Below are positions 17,283 to 25,937 of a stretch of DNA of 64,000 nucleotides, one piece after another. How positions within the stretch are numbered: position 1 is the stretch's first letter; each line of letters begins with the position of its first letter. Location: positions 682,001-746,000 of the forward strand of contig CAVYPZ010000003.1 in NCBI GenBank assembly GCA_963770535.1. Reading direction: 5' to 3'. This DNA is from RYN-230 sp963770535. Its GTDB lineage: Bacteria > Actinomycetota > Actinomycetes > Streptosporangiales > Streptosporangiaceae. The position numbers were made by a program, and so were the translations under genes. Below the pieces are notes generated by a model that was not told the DNA's origin, ran no database searches, and saw only the letters and a list, made by a program, of their open reading frames with translations.

Positions 17283-18949
17283 GCCGGGCCGCCCGGGGAG
17301 CCCGTTGTCCCGGAGGACGGGGCCGACTCCTGGACGCTATGCCGGGTCCGCTCGCGGGCCACGCCGCGCAGCACGTGCTTCTGGATCTTGCCGGTGGAGG
17401 TCTTGGGCAGCGTCTCGAAGTAGACCCGGTCGGGGGCCTTGAAGTGCGCGAGCCGGCCGCGGACGAATTCGGTCAGCTCCCGCTCGGTGACGGCGCCGCC
17501 GGACGTGGTCACGAACGCGACAGGCCGCTCGCCCCAGCGCTCATCGGGCACGGCTACCACGGCGGCCTCGAGGACCTGCGGGTGGGCGGCGAGGACCTTC
17601 TCCACTTCGACCGAAGCGATGTTCTCGCCGCCGCTGATGATCACATCTTTGCTCCGGTCGGTCAGCTCGATGTAGCCGTCGGGGTGCGTCACGGCCAGGT
17701 CGCCGGTGTGGAACCAGCCTCCGCGGAACGCCTCCGCGGTGGCTTGTTCGTCGTCCAGGTAGCCGGCTGCCACCGTGTTCGACCGGACCAGGATCTCGCC
17801 GACCGTACGACCGTCCGGTGGCACCGGGGCCAGATCCTGGTCCGCGACCCGCACGTCACCCACGGACACGGTGGGTATCCCTTGCCGGCTCAGGCGCTCG
17901 GCCAGCACCGCGGCCGGCAGATCCATCCAGCCCTGCTGGTACTCGCAGACCAGGGAAGGCCCGTACGTCTCGGTCAGCCCGTACAGGTGCGTGACCTGGA
18001 CGCCCATCTGCTGCACCGCGGCGATGGTCTCCTTGGCAGGCGGGGCGCCCCCTACCGCGGCACGGACCGGCCGGGCCGCCACGAAGTTGCGCCGGCGACC
18101 CGCCCGGGCCAGCTCGCTGAGCACCACCGGCGCGCCGCACAGGTGCGTGACCGGGTATCGGGCGGCCAGGTCCAGCGCCCTGTCCGCGTCGAAGGACGGC
18201 AGGCATACATGCGTGCCCCCGACCGTGGTCACGCCCCAGGTCAGCGACCAGCCGTTGCAGTGGAACATGGGCAGCGTCCACAGATGCCAGCTCGACGCGG
18301 ACAGGCCGAACTCCAGGGCGACGCTGACCGCGTTGAGGTAAGCCCCGCGGTGGGTGTAGACCACGCCCTTGGGCCGGCCAGTCGTCCCGCTGGTGTAGTT
18401 CACCGCGATCATGGCATCTTCGTCGCCGGGTGACTCGATCCCGCGCGAGTCCGCGCGCGCCAGCCACTCCTGGTACGGCGTGGCGCCGGGCAGCGCCGCG
18501 TCCTGGCCTGCGGGCCGGGCCGGGTCTTTGCCCCCGGGCAGCAGCACCACCGTCTCGACCGGCAGCTCGGCTGCGGACGAGCTGGCCAGCGCGTGGAGCA
18601 GGGCTGGGGAGACCAGCAGGACCCGGGTCCGGGAGTGAGCCAGGATGTCCCGGTACTCCGCAGCGGCCAGGCGTGAGTTCAGGGCGACGAGTGCGGCACC
18701 GGACCCGGGCACGCCGTAGTGCGCGGCCAGCAGCCACCGGCTGTTGAGGTCGAGGATGGCCACCCGGTCGCCCGGGCGGATGCCGCCGGCCCGCAGCGCC
18801 CCCGCCATCGCGTCAGCATCCCGGCCCAGGGTGTCGTAGCTGACCTCGGTGCCATCCCCGTCCACCACGGCGACCTTGCCGGGAAAGGCGCGGCGGGCCC
18901 GGGCCAGGAAGGTCAGCGGGGACAGCGGGACACGATTCGCCAGGGACAT
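17279..18949 (-). CDS. AMP-dependent acyl-CoA synthetase
   Basis: Adenylate-forming ligase (556 aa) activating a fatty or aryl acid to its CoA ester through an acyl-AMP. The AMP-binding P-loop reads NYTSGTTGRPKGVVYTHRG (about residue 190), the A5 motif LYGLTETYG (about 325), GGWFHTGDLAVTHPDGYIE near 415, and the hinge and Lys region DRSKDVIISGGENI and PKTSTGKIQKH near 525 with the catalytic Lys. It is the first gene of an operon with TetR and a now broken phosphotransferase, opposite an acyl-CoA dehydrogenase stub, so it likely fed a beta-oxidation route. The substrate chain cannot be read from sequence. Confidence 0.93.
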   Translation of the reverse strand: MSLANRVPLSPLTFLARARRAFPGKVAVVDGDGTEVSYDTLGRDADAMAGALRAGGIRPGDRVAILDLNSRWLLAAHYGVPGSGAALVALNSRLAAAEYRDILAHSRTRVLLVSPALLHALASSSAAELPVETVVLLPGGKDPARPAGQDAALPGATPYQEWLARADSRGIESPGDEDAMIAVNYTSGTTGRPKGVVYTHRGAYLNAVSVALEFGLSASSWHLWTLPMFHCNGWSLTWGVTTVGGTHVCLPSFDADRALDLAARYPVTHLCGAPVVLSELARAGRRRNFVAARPVRAAVGGAPPAKETIAAVQQMGVQVTHLYGLTETYGPSLVCEYQQGWMDLPAAVLAERLSRQGIPTVSVGDVRVADQDLAPVPPDGRTVGEILVRSNTVAAGYLDDEQATAEAFRGGWFHTGDLAVTHPDGYIELTDRSKDVIISGGENIASVEVEKVLAAHPQVLEAAVVAVPDERWGERPVAFVTTSGGAVTERELTEFVRGRLAHFKAPDRVYFETLPKTSTGKIQKHVLRGVARERTRHSVQESAPSSGTTGSPGGPA

Positions 18950-18980
18950 CTCCGGCTGCCTCCGCTCTACTCCGGCTGAC

Positions 18981-19000
18981 CCGTCCGTCTAGTCGGTCGG
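18981..19000. promoter_or_regulatory. TetR operator candidate 1
   Basis: CCGTCCGTCTAGTCGGTCGG is a 20-bp near-palindrome (8 of 10 base pairs match), 32 nt upstream of the acyl-CoA synthetase start. It shares the CTAGTCGG core with the second palindrome. Confidence 0.55.
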
Positions 19001-19121
19001 ATAACGCTAAAGTCGGCGAGCGCGCCTTGTCAATTGCGCGTGATACGGCGCTGCCAGCGTGCGGCCCTGTCTGCAGGAGCGGACGCGCTGACCACGTGGA
19101 ATTGCGTCGATAGAACCTTGA

Positions 19122-19139
19122 ACTAGCCGACTGGCTAGT
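19122..19139. promoter_or_regulatory. TetR operator candidate 2
   Basis: ACTAGCCGACTGGCTAGT has perfect 7-bp arms around a 4-nt centre and overlaps a second inverted pair, CCGACT/AGTCGG. It lies 33 nt upstream of the acyl-CoA dehydrogenase stub, so the two palindromes serve the two divergent promoters. Confidence 0.6.
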
Positions 19140-19171
19140 CGGCACACCTAAACGTCAGAGGGGATTCCAGC

Positions 19172-19267
19172 GTGAGCGCTGCGGCCGGGACAGAAGCCTT
19201 CCGGGAGCGAGTCCGCAGCTTCATCACCGGCACCGTCATCCCGCTGGAGCAGGAGGCCTTGGCTTAG
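19172..19267 (+). pseudogene. acyl-CoA dehydrogenase N-terminal stub
   Basis: GTG with a GAGGGG site 7 nt upstream opens a 31-residue frame, ending in TAG. The pattern FRERVRSFITGTVIPLEQEA is the first helix of acyl-CoA dehydrogenases. The rest of the gene is gone; the sequence after the stop is non-coding up to the BTAD regulator. With the inverted phosphotransferase, this shows decay of what was a divergent acyl-CoA synthetase/dehydrogenase locus. Confidence 0.55.
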
Positions 19268-19527
19268 AGCCATGTCTCGAAACCGTGGCGTTCCGCTGGG
19301 GGAGCTGCCTCATGCGCGAGGGCAGCCCATGCGCGGCGCCAGAAGCTGAATCCGCCGGCGGCCACAATCACCGCTGGCCGAAACCGCAAGTTGGCCAGGT
19401 GACACCTGTATCACCGTGATGTGCATGCCCTCCGCCTATTTAGAAAACGAGAATCCGGAAGGCTGTACACCATCTCAATCGGCGGCAGACGGTAAAGGAC
19501 AGAAACGACGAGGGCAGGGACGCTGAC

Positions 19528-20760
19528 ATGGGGAGTAGCGGCAGACCGGACCCGACAGCACCCGCGTGCGACTGGTTTATCCCGCGGGCGGTAGACCGCA
19601 CGTTCCGCCAGCTTGAGAGGCGCGCAGCGAAGTCCGATGACGAAACGCTGACCAGCGCGGTGATTACGGGCCGCAAGGCCCTGGCAGAGTGGCAGAACCA
19701 GGCTGGCCGGCTGCGGGAACTCGAGACTGAGTACGAGCGGCTGGCCCTGAGCGAGTCGAGGGCGCTTGCCCGGTTACGGAGCGTGCTGGACCTGCTGGAC
19801 AAGTTCGTCGAGCCGTCGCTATTGCCGTCCGCGCCGAACCGTCCGGGTCAGCCGGCACCGAGCGGGCTCATCTCGCCGCCACGACCTGGCCCCGGCCCTG
19901 ACGCGCCCGCCGCTCTGGCCGTGCGCATGCTGGGAGCCTTTGAAGTCACGATCGGCGGCCGGCGCGTTACGGACTGGCGCGGGCATCGGACCCAGTCGCT
20001 GATGCAGTTTCTTACCGCCCACCGGGATCGCAGCGTGCCGCGAGACGAACTGATCGCGTCGGTGTGGCCGGACGCCGACGAAGGTGGCGGGCGTCACCGG
20101 CTCCACCAGGCCGTCTACGAGCTGCGCCGCACCTTGCACGCCATCGACCTCGACCGTTCTCCCATCGTCTGCATCGACGGCGGATACCGGGTCAACCACG
20201 AGGCACCCGTCTGGGTCGACGTCGAGGAATTTGACGATCTGGGGTCGGCTGTGTCGCGCTGCTTCACCGCACACCAGTCCGACGAGGCGATCGAGCTGGG
20301 CCAGAGGGCCCTGAAGCTCTACCGCGGGGATTTCCTGTGCCGGGTCACCGGCGCGGACTGGACTACGACCGAACGCAACCGGCTTCGGGCCCGCTTCGTG
20401 CAGCTCAGCGTTCACCTGGGCGAATTACTCGCCAGGCGCGGCGACCATGCTGCGGCACTCGCCCTGGTCGATCCTGTGCTGAACCAGGAGCCGTGGAACG
20501 AGGATGCCGCGGTGATCAAGATGCACTGTCTTGCCCACAGCGGCGCCCGCTCCATGGCGGCTGCCGCGTACCGCTCCTGTGTCGAGGCGCTGAACTGCGA
20601 ATTCGGGCTGACGCCCGCCGCGCAGACCATCCGCGTCTACGACCGGATCCGCGCCGCCGAGCCGACCGGGAATCATGGCGGGCTCACCGTGGCCCGGGGC
20701 CGAACAGGCCCCCGAACACCCTCGCCCCCAGCGCCCGGTTCAACTCAGCCATCCCGGTGA
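19528..20760 (+). CDS. BTAD-domain (SARP-like) transcriptional regulator
   Basis: 410-aa regulator. An N-terminal helical, coiled-coil-like segment (residues 25-95, Arg/Glu-rich) precedes a winged-helix OmpR-type domain starting near 130 (VRMLGAFEVTIGGRRVTDWRG) with DELIASVWPDADEGGGRHRL. A bacterial transcriptional activation domain follows (VDVEEFDDL, LYRGDFLCR, then TPR-like helices to VYDRIRA). SARP proteins usually activate secondary-metabolite or stress genes by binding direct repeats. No biosynthetic cluster is adjacent. The C-terminal 35 residues are Pro-rich and disordered. A start with GGCAGGG about 8 nt upstream is plausible. Confidence 0.88.
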   Translation: MGSSGRPDPTAPACDWFIPRAVDRTFRQLERRAAKSDDETLTSAVITGRKALAEWQNQAGRLRELETEYERLALSESRALARLRSVLDLLDKFVEPSLLPSAPNRPGQPAPSGLISPPRPGPGPDAPAALAVRMLGAFEVTIGGRRVTDWRGHRTQSLMQFLTAHRDRSVPRDELIASVWPDADEGGGRHRLHQAVYELRRTLHAIDLDRSPIVCIDGGYRVNHEAPVWVDVEEFDDLGSAVSRCFTAHQSDEAIELGQRALKLYRGDFLCRVTGADWTTTERNRLRARFVQLSVHLGELLARRGDHAAALALVDPVLNQEPWNEDAAVIKMHCLAHSGARSMAAAAYRSCVEALNCEFGLTPAAQTIRVYDRIRAAEPTGNHGGLTVARGRTGPRTPSPPAPGSTQPSR

Positions 20761-20950
20761 CGCGCAGCTTCAACTCCACTGACACCAGCGAGGCAGTCGC
20801 GCCGGCCGGTTCGGACGGCCCGGCCCGCTGCAGCCACGGGCCAGGCTCCGCTCCGTTAGCTCGGCCGTCACCCAGGCTGGACCGGTGGTCGGGATAGGCC
20901 GTCGGCATTGCCGGGGCCGCCGGGTTGGCGCGCGGCTACCCCGGCGTCGC

Positions 20951-21439
20951 TCAGTCCGTCTGCGGCGGGGAGACGGTGATGGTGTAGTCGTGGCAGCTAC
21001 CGAAGACGAAGCCGACCTTGCCGCAGCAGTCCTTCGAGCCCAGGGTGATGCAGAGGTTGTACTCCCGCCCGCAATCGCCCGGGTTGAACGTGCCGGCGGG
21101 TACCTCGAATTCGAACACCCACGTGTCGGTGTTGCACGGGCTGTAGCGGCCCTCGAGGAGGATCGTCTGGCAGAAATCCCCGGTTGAGCCTGGTCCGCAG
21201 GCCTCGAACGCCAGGCACACACACAGGGTCGTGTCACACAGGTAGTACCGGATCCGGCCGGTCAGCGTCACCGTGACCGTGACCACCAGCACCTGGTTGG
21301 AATCGATGAACCCCACCGGCTCGGACGGGTCCGACTTGTCGGCGAAGGTGGCGGCCAGCGTGCCGCCCAGGTCCCAGAGGTGGGCCCGGGGCTCGAGAAT
21401 ACACGGAGTGGTCCCGACGTTCGCGGTGTCGTTTGGCAT
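20951..21439 (-). CDS. Cys-rich hypothetical protein
   Basis: Unrecognised protein of 162 aa starting at MPNDTANVGTT. It contains 12 Cys, several in close pairs (CDTTLCVC, DCCG, EACG). The residue pattern alternates as in beta-sheets (VLVVTVTVTLTG, WVFEFEVPAG, YTITVSPP). There is no signal peptide or membrane segment. Cys spacing does not match a standard zinc finger or ferredoxin, so a structural disulfide-rich or metal-binding beta-sandwich is only a guess. It stands alone between the BTAD regulator and the LLM oxidoreductase gene. A longer frame extends upstream, but the start at MPNDT after MEQI is favoured by composition. Confidence 0.65.
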   Translation of the reverse strand: MPNDTANVGTTPCILEPRAHLWDLGGTLAATFADKSDPSEPVGFIDSNQVLVVTVTVTLTGRIRYYLCDTTLCVCLAFEACGPGSTGDFCQTILLEGRYSPCNTDTWVFEFEVPAGTFNPGDCGREYNLCITLGSKDCCGKVGFVFGSCHDYTITVSPPQTD

Positions 21440-21723
21440 GATCTGCTCCATTCGCGAATGCCGCGCCAGGCGCGACGCCGGCGGCTCTCTCGCCGGTCTC
21501 ATGCCTTTGTGCGCCTGCCCGCTCACGCTCGGCTGCGCGAGCACCAGCTGAATCCGCGGTGAGCGCTCACGATGTCCTCACGAACCGCTAACCCCGGGCA
21601 GCGGCCCCCGCGGAGTTCCGGCGACGGATCCGGTAGGGCAGAGTCGAGCGCTGCGGACACGCCGGCGCCACGGCTGGCCGGCACCCCGCAGGCGAGGCGC
21701 CGCCCGGCGCCACGGCCAGCCGG

Positions 21724-22683
21724 CTACGGAGCTGATGGCCCGATCAGGCTGGCCGCCCGCCGGGTTACCTCCTGGCAGAATGCCGGCAGTTCGCCCGGGT
21801 CGTCGATGAACATGGATGGTTTCACGCAGAACGTCGTGAAGCCCCGCTCCCACTGCCCGGTGAGCGATTCCATGGCCTGGCCGAGGTCGGCGACCGCGTC
21901 GCCGGACGGGAAGTCGCCGCGGATGCCGCCCACCATTTCCATCTCGCCCGGATCACGGCCGGCGGCTGCCATCGCGGCGCGGAGGGCGCGGAGTTCACCG
22001 GCTTGCGGCCGGCCGAGCGGGTTGAAGCCGTGCCCGTAACGGACCAGCCGGCGCAGCAGGCTGCCATGCAGCCGCCGGCCGCCGAACCAGAGCACCGGGC
22101 CGCTGGGCCGGAACGCTTTGGGTTCCAGGTAGACGTCACGAAAGCGGTAGTGCGCGCCGTCGAAGCTGGCCGGGGTGTGGGCATAGACCTGCTCCCAGGC
22201 CGCCAGGTGCTCGTCGAGCAGGCTGCCCCGCTGGCCGAACGCGATTCCCAGGGCCGTGTACTCGTCGCGGCTCCAGCTCACCGTCGGGAGGACGACCAGG
22301 CGTCCCCGGGACAGCTGGTCAATTGTCGCCAGTTCCTTGGCGAGCAGAAGAGGGTGGCGCAGCGGAGGGATGACGGCCCCGGCGATGAGCCGCAGCCGGG
22401 TAGTGACGGCGGCTATCGCGCCGAGCAGGACCGGTGAACTCGGCCACGGCGTCGATGGGTCCTGGTTGCCCGGGTAGGCCCAGTCGCGCGGGTTTCCCAT
22501 CACGCCTGCCGCGCCGGCATCTGGCCCGAGGACCACGTGCTCGCTCAGCATGACCGCGTCGAAACCGCAGTCTTCCGCTTCCCGGGCCATCCGCACCAGG
22601 CCTGGCAGGTCAGTGCCGGGCAGCATCGTCCAGTTCTCGGTCAGCACCAGGACGAGCTTCAGCCGGGGGGCGTGATCTCCCAC
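21724..22683 (-). CDS. LLM-class F420/flavin-dependent oxidoreductase
   Basis: Luciferase-like monooxygenase-fold TIM barrel of 319 aa. Features include a GFDAVMLSEHVVL N-terminal block (about residue 40), the SPVLLGAIAAVTTRLRL segment (about 85) and LAKELATIDQLSRGRLVVLPTVSW (about 115), where many F420-dependent family members carry GVG. The substrate is unknown. It lies directly upstream of no partner: the neighbouring universal stress gene ends 16 nt away in the same direction, so the two may be co-transcribed. Confidence 0.87.
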   Translation of the reverse strand: MGDHAPRLKLVLVLTENWTMLPGTDLPGLVRMAREAEDCGFDAVMLSEHVVLGPDAGAAGVMGNPRDWAYPGNQDPSTPWPSSPVLLGAIAAVTTRLRLIAGAVIPPLRHPLLLAKELATIDQLSRGRLVVLPTVSWSRDEYTALGIAFGQRGSLLDEHLAAWEQVYAHTPASFDGAHYRFRDVYLEPKAFRPSGPVLWFGGRRLHGSLLRRLVRYGHGFNPLGRPQAGELRALRAAMAAAGRDPGEMEMVGGIRGDFPSGDAVADLGQAMESLTGQWERGFTTFCVKPSMFIDDPGELPAFCQEVTRRAASLIGPSAP

Positions 22684-22698
22684 TCGATCGGGTCTTTC

Positions 22699-23145
22699 TC
22701 AGTGTCGCGGGTCAGGGGTATCCGCGGCTGGCGGCACGGCCAGCACCGGGCAGTGCAGGATATGCAGGAGCCGGTTGGTGACGCTGCCGAGCAGCAGGCC
22801 CGCAATCGGGTTGTGGCCGCGCGTTCCCATCACCACCGCATCCGCGCCGATGTCCTCGGCTACCTCGGCGATCAGGGTGGCCGCCGGTGCGTGACCGCCG
22901 ATGATCCTGATGCTGGCCGCGATGCCGCTCTCGTTCAGCTCAGCCACCTGGCGCTTGACCTTGGCCTCGAGGTCTTCCTCGTCAACGCGGCGGCTGTAGC
23001 CGATGGAGGAGCGCGCGGTGGACTTCTCCTCGCCGTGGACCACGACGAGCTCGGCACCGTACACCCGGGCCAGATCCCGTGCGTAGCCGAGCGCATGATC
23101 GGCTCCGGCTGAACCGTCAGTAGCCCAGATGATCTTCCTGAACAT
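22699..23145 (-). CDS. universal stress protein (UspA family)
   Basis: Small ATP-binding stress protein, 148 aa, single Usp domain. It starts MFRKIIWATDGSAGADHAL and carries the ATP motif GTRGHNPIAGLLLGSVT (GxxG-x9-G[S/T]) near residue 115, with the C-terminal CPVLAVP strand. Such proteins act as cytoplasmic dimers in stress or energy sensing. It lies between the LLM oxidoreductase and the APC permease genes, all on the minus strand with short gaps (16 and 58 nt), so read-through from the permease promoter is possible. Confidence 0.93.
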   Translation of the reverse strand: MFRKIIWATDGSAGADHALGYARDLARVYGAELVVVHGEEKSTARSSIGYSRRVDEEDLEAKVKRQVAELNESGIAASIRIIGGHAPAATLIAEVAEDIGADAVVMGTRGHNPIAGLLLGSVTNRLLHILHCPVLAVPPAADTPDPRH

Positions 23146-23202
23146 GGCGTGCTTCCCTTCCGGGTTCTGTGTAGGCCGATACGCGGGGGGCCGGGGCGCC
23201 GG

Positions 23203-24699
23203 TCAGGATCCGGCCGGGCGGGGGAGGGCGGAGTCCGGGGTTTCGCCCAGGTCGGCGACGGCGTGGCTGGCCTGCGGCCGGCCACGCACCACGGTAGCCA
23301 CGATCAGGCCGACGATCAGCCATCCGATCGCCGCATACGGCGCGATCACGGTTGGCGCGCTCACCTTGTAGACAGAGCCGAAGATGGCCCCGCCGGTGAC
23401 GAGCAGGCTGACGATCACGGCCAGCACGACCGCCCAGCGCCGGGGATGGTCTCTCAGCCCGCGGATTGCCCCCACCGCCAGCAGCAGGTAGATCAGCGCC
23501 AGGGCGAAGCTGCCGAACGTGGAACCCCAGGAGAACATGGCCGAATAGTGCGGCGTCCCGGGCAGCGCGAACAGGCCGGTCCAGGCCACGGTGAGCAGGG
23601 CGAAGACCGCGTAGAACGCCACCACGAAGATCGCCGCGCCCAGCGGGGTGCCCCGCTTGCGCGACACCGAGGCGAGGAACGCGGGCAGGCGCCGGTCGCG
23701 CGCCATGGCGAACAAGCCGCGCGGCCCTGACACCGAGATCCCGATCAGGACGGCGAGCATGTCGAGCAGGACGAGCAGTTCCGCCAGCCGGCGGATGGCC
23801 ACCGAGCCGTAGCCGCCCTGGCTGCTGGGCCCGGCCAGCACGAACAGCGGGCCGCTCGCCGCCTTGGCGATCCGGCCCAGGTCGAAGTGGAATCCGGCCA
23901 CCTGGGCGTAAGAGGCGATGAGGTAGAACACGGTGGCGGCAATGACGGCGAACAGGACCGCCCGCGGGATGTCCCGCTTGGGATGCTCGGTTTCCTCACC
24001 CAGGTTGGCCGCCGTCTCGAAGCCGACGAACAGGAGCACGCCGTAAAGCACGCCGAACAGCACCCCGGTGAAGTGCGTGGGCGACGAGCTGGGCTTGAAC
24101 GCCTTGACGCTGTTGCCGGAGCCGACCTTGATGATGATGTAGATGAAGAAGATGGTCAGCAGCGTGAGGGAAAGCAGGGCCAGGATCAGCTGGACGCGAG
24201 TGGACAGCTGGACCCCCGCGTACAGGATGGCGGAGATGAGGACGATCAGGATGATCATCCAGCCGCCCACCGGCAGCGGCGTGACGTTGAACTCCGCCTG
24301 CAGGGTGTCGTGAATGTAACCGGAGATCAGCACCAGGATCGCCCCGCCCAGGACGATGATGCCGCTGTAGTACAGCCACCCCGCGGCCGCGCCCACCCGG
24401 GTGCCCAGGCCGTCGGTGACGTAGTCGTAAAGCGAGCCGGCGGCGTGGATCCGCCTGGCGTACTGCGCGACGATCCAGCCGAGCCCGAGGATGCCGATCG
24501 CGCTGACCAGCACGGCCAGCGGCGCCGCGCCGCCCGCCCCCTGGCTGGCCGCGTTCACCCCGACCAGCAGTGGCACCAGGAAGGCGATGGAGAAGACCGG
24601 GCCCATGAACCCGATCGACTGTGCCACGGCGTCCGGGAGCTTGAGCTTGTGGTGTGTCTCCAGCCGTTCGTATGACGAGCCTGTTTCCTGTGTTGCCAC
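23203..24699 (-). CDS. APC-family amino acid/amine permease
   Basis: Inner-membrane transporter of 498 aa with about 12 predicted hydrophobic helices. The N-terminal LPDAVAQSIGFMGPVFSIAF and the GLGWIVAQYARRIHAAGSLYDY block match the APC superfamily, where this first helix pair binds the substrate's amino and carboxyl groups. Its promoter carries the same palindrome (24834-24855) as the downstream glutamylation and ring-cleavage operons, so it likely imports the substrate of that pathway, perhaps an aromatic amine or amino acid. A candidate -10 TATGAT overlaps the palindrome. Confidence 0.9.
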   Translation of the reverse strand: MATQETGSSYERLETHHKLKLPDAVAQSIGFMGPVFSIAFLVPLLVGVNAASQGAGGAAPLAVLVSAIGILGLGWIVAQYARRIHAAGSLYDYVTDGLGTRVGAAAGWLYYSGIIVLGGAILVLISGYIHDTLQAEFNVTPLPVGGWMIILIVLISAILYAGVQLSTRVQLILALLSLTLLTIFFIYIIIKVGSGNSVKAFKPSSSPTHFTGVLFGVLYGVLLFVGFETAANLGEETEHPKRDIPRAVLFAVIAATVFYLIASYAQVAGFHFDLGRIAKAASGPLFVLAGPSSQGGYGSVAIRRLAELLVLLDMLAVLIGISVSGPRGLFAMARDRRLPAFLASVSRKRGTPLGAAIFVVAFYAVFALLTVAWTGLFALPGTPHYSAMFSWGSTFGSFALALIYLLLAVGAIRGLRDHPRRWAVVLAVIVSLLVTGGAIFGSVYKVSAPTVIAPYAAIGWLIVGLIVATVVRGRPQASHAVADLGETPDSALPRPAGS

Positions 24700-24833
24700 C
24701 GAGATCCTCCTCAGTGCGGCTGCCTCGGGCGCCGGCGGCCGCCGTCAGCCCCGTTATCGCCTCCACCGCGGCCAGCCACGGACCACCATCGCCTGCCGGA
24801 ACGTTCGCTGCTAAACGAGTGCGATTACCGAGG

Positions 24834-24855
24834 ATCATACGGATCCAAACGATCT
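24834..24855. promoter_or_regulatory. MarR-regulon operator candidate, site A
   Basis: ATACGGATCCAAACGATC, about 140 nt upstream of the permease start, matches sites B and C over about 17 positions. It contains GGATCC at its centre and ATCGTTTGG on the minus strand. The minus-strand TATGAT (24839-24834) could be the permease -10, placing the site over the promoter. Confidence 0.6.
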
Positions 24856-24969
24856 GAGGCAATACCTTCTTTTCTTCACAAAATTTCCGGGGGAGTCGCT
24901 GGCGCGGCAAGACGCCTCCGAGCCGCGGGTATGGCGAGCCGGGCCGGGCTGGCCGGGGGGACAGCTGGA

Positions 24970-25731
24970 TCAGCCGGGTCCAGCCGCCTGGCCGTGGTCC
25001 CGCGCCGCCGCGGATACCGCCGATGCGGAGACCAGCGCGCCGAATAGCCGCTGCTGAGCCGGGTCGCCGGCCGCGGTGTCTTCCGGGTGCCACTGGACGG
25101 CCAGGAACCAGCCACCGCCGGGTCCGGCCAGCTCGATCGCCTCGATGACGCCGTCTGCGGAGGAGGCCGTCGCGCGCAGCCCGGCGCCGACACAGTCCAC
25201 GGCCTGATGGTGGTAGCAGCTGATCGTGACCAGGTCCTGGCCGAGCACGCCATGCACGGCGGTTCCAGGCTGCAGGGCCAGTTGCGACCGGACGTGACGG
25301 TGGTGCCGCGGCATGTCCTGCACCAGCGTGCCGCCCATGGCCACGTTGACGACCTGCATGCCGCGGCAGATGGCCAGCAGCGGCCGCCCGGCCTCCAGGC
25401 TCCACCGCGCCACCGCCAGGTCGAACGCGTCCTGCTCCAGGTCGATGTCATACAGCGACCCGTGCTGGGCCCCGGCGTAGTGAACGGGATGAACGTCCCC
25501 GCCGCCCGGCATCAGCACTCCGTCCGCGAAGTCCAGCCGCCGGGCCACATCCGCTTCGCTGACCGTGCCGCCCGGCGCCGAGGGATGGACGGCCAGCGGC
25601 TCGCCACCCGCGGCGTACACGGCCTCGACGAGCTTGCGGGCCGATACCTCGGCCTCGTAGCGCAAAGCGGCCGCCGAGGATGAGAAGCGGGCCGGAATCG
25701 CGATGAGCGGGCGCGGCCTGTCCCGGGTCAC
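24970..25731 (-). CDS. gamma-glutamyl-amine hydrolase, PuuD-like class I amidotransferase
   Basis: Cytoplasmic hydrolase of 253 aa related to PuuD (gamma-Glu-GABA hydrolase). The catalytic Cys122 lies in LLAICRGMQVVNV, and His and Glu in VQWHPED near residue 215. The GVLMPGGGDVHP loop (about residue 72) is typical of the family. It would release glutamate from a gamma-glutamyl-conjugated intermediate, pairing with the glutamine-synthetase-like ligase at 27410. The GTG start overlaps a small upstream frame by GTGA. It is encoded between the regulator and the permease. Confidence 0.88.
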   Translation of the reverse strand: MTRDRPRPLIAIPARFSSSAAALRYEAEVSARKLVEAVYAAGGEPLAVHPSAPGGTVSEADVARRLDFADGVLMPGGGDVHPVHYAGAQHGSLYDIDLEQDAFDLAVARWSLEAGRPLLAICRGMQVVNVAMGGTLVQDMPRHHRHVRSQLALQPGTAVHGVLGQDLVTISCYHHQAVDCVGAGLRATASSADGVIEAIELAGPGGGWFLAVQWHPEDTAAGDPAQQRLFGALVSASAVSAAARDHGQAAGPG

Positions 25732-25817
25732 GCAGCACCCGGGTCTGCGGTCATCAGGGCTATCCAGGCGGTCTTGACCTCGATGCCCTTCTCCAGGGCT
25801 GCCCCGCGCGCTTTCAT
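25728..25817 (-). CDS. small ORF coupled to the PuuD-like gene
   Basis: 29-residue frame starting MKARGAALEKGIEVKTAW, with GGGAGGGG about 9 nt upstream of its ATG. Its TGA overlaps the hydrolase GTG (GTGA), a coupling arrangement. It could be a regulatory or coupling peptide, or the remnant of an aldehyde dehydrogenase C-terminus, since EVKTAWI resembles that region. No function is assigned. Confidence 0.35.
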   Translation of the reverse strand: MKARGAALEKGIEVKTAWIALMTADPGAA

Positions 25818-25937
25818 CGGCTGCGGCCCCTCCCGCCCTGGGTCAGCAGCAGCCAGAACGCTCTGCTGCCAGTCACGGGGAAGATTATTCGGTAGCGAAC
25901 AATCTGTCCAGGGCGTCCGGGCCGGGTGGCGGCCTGG

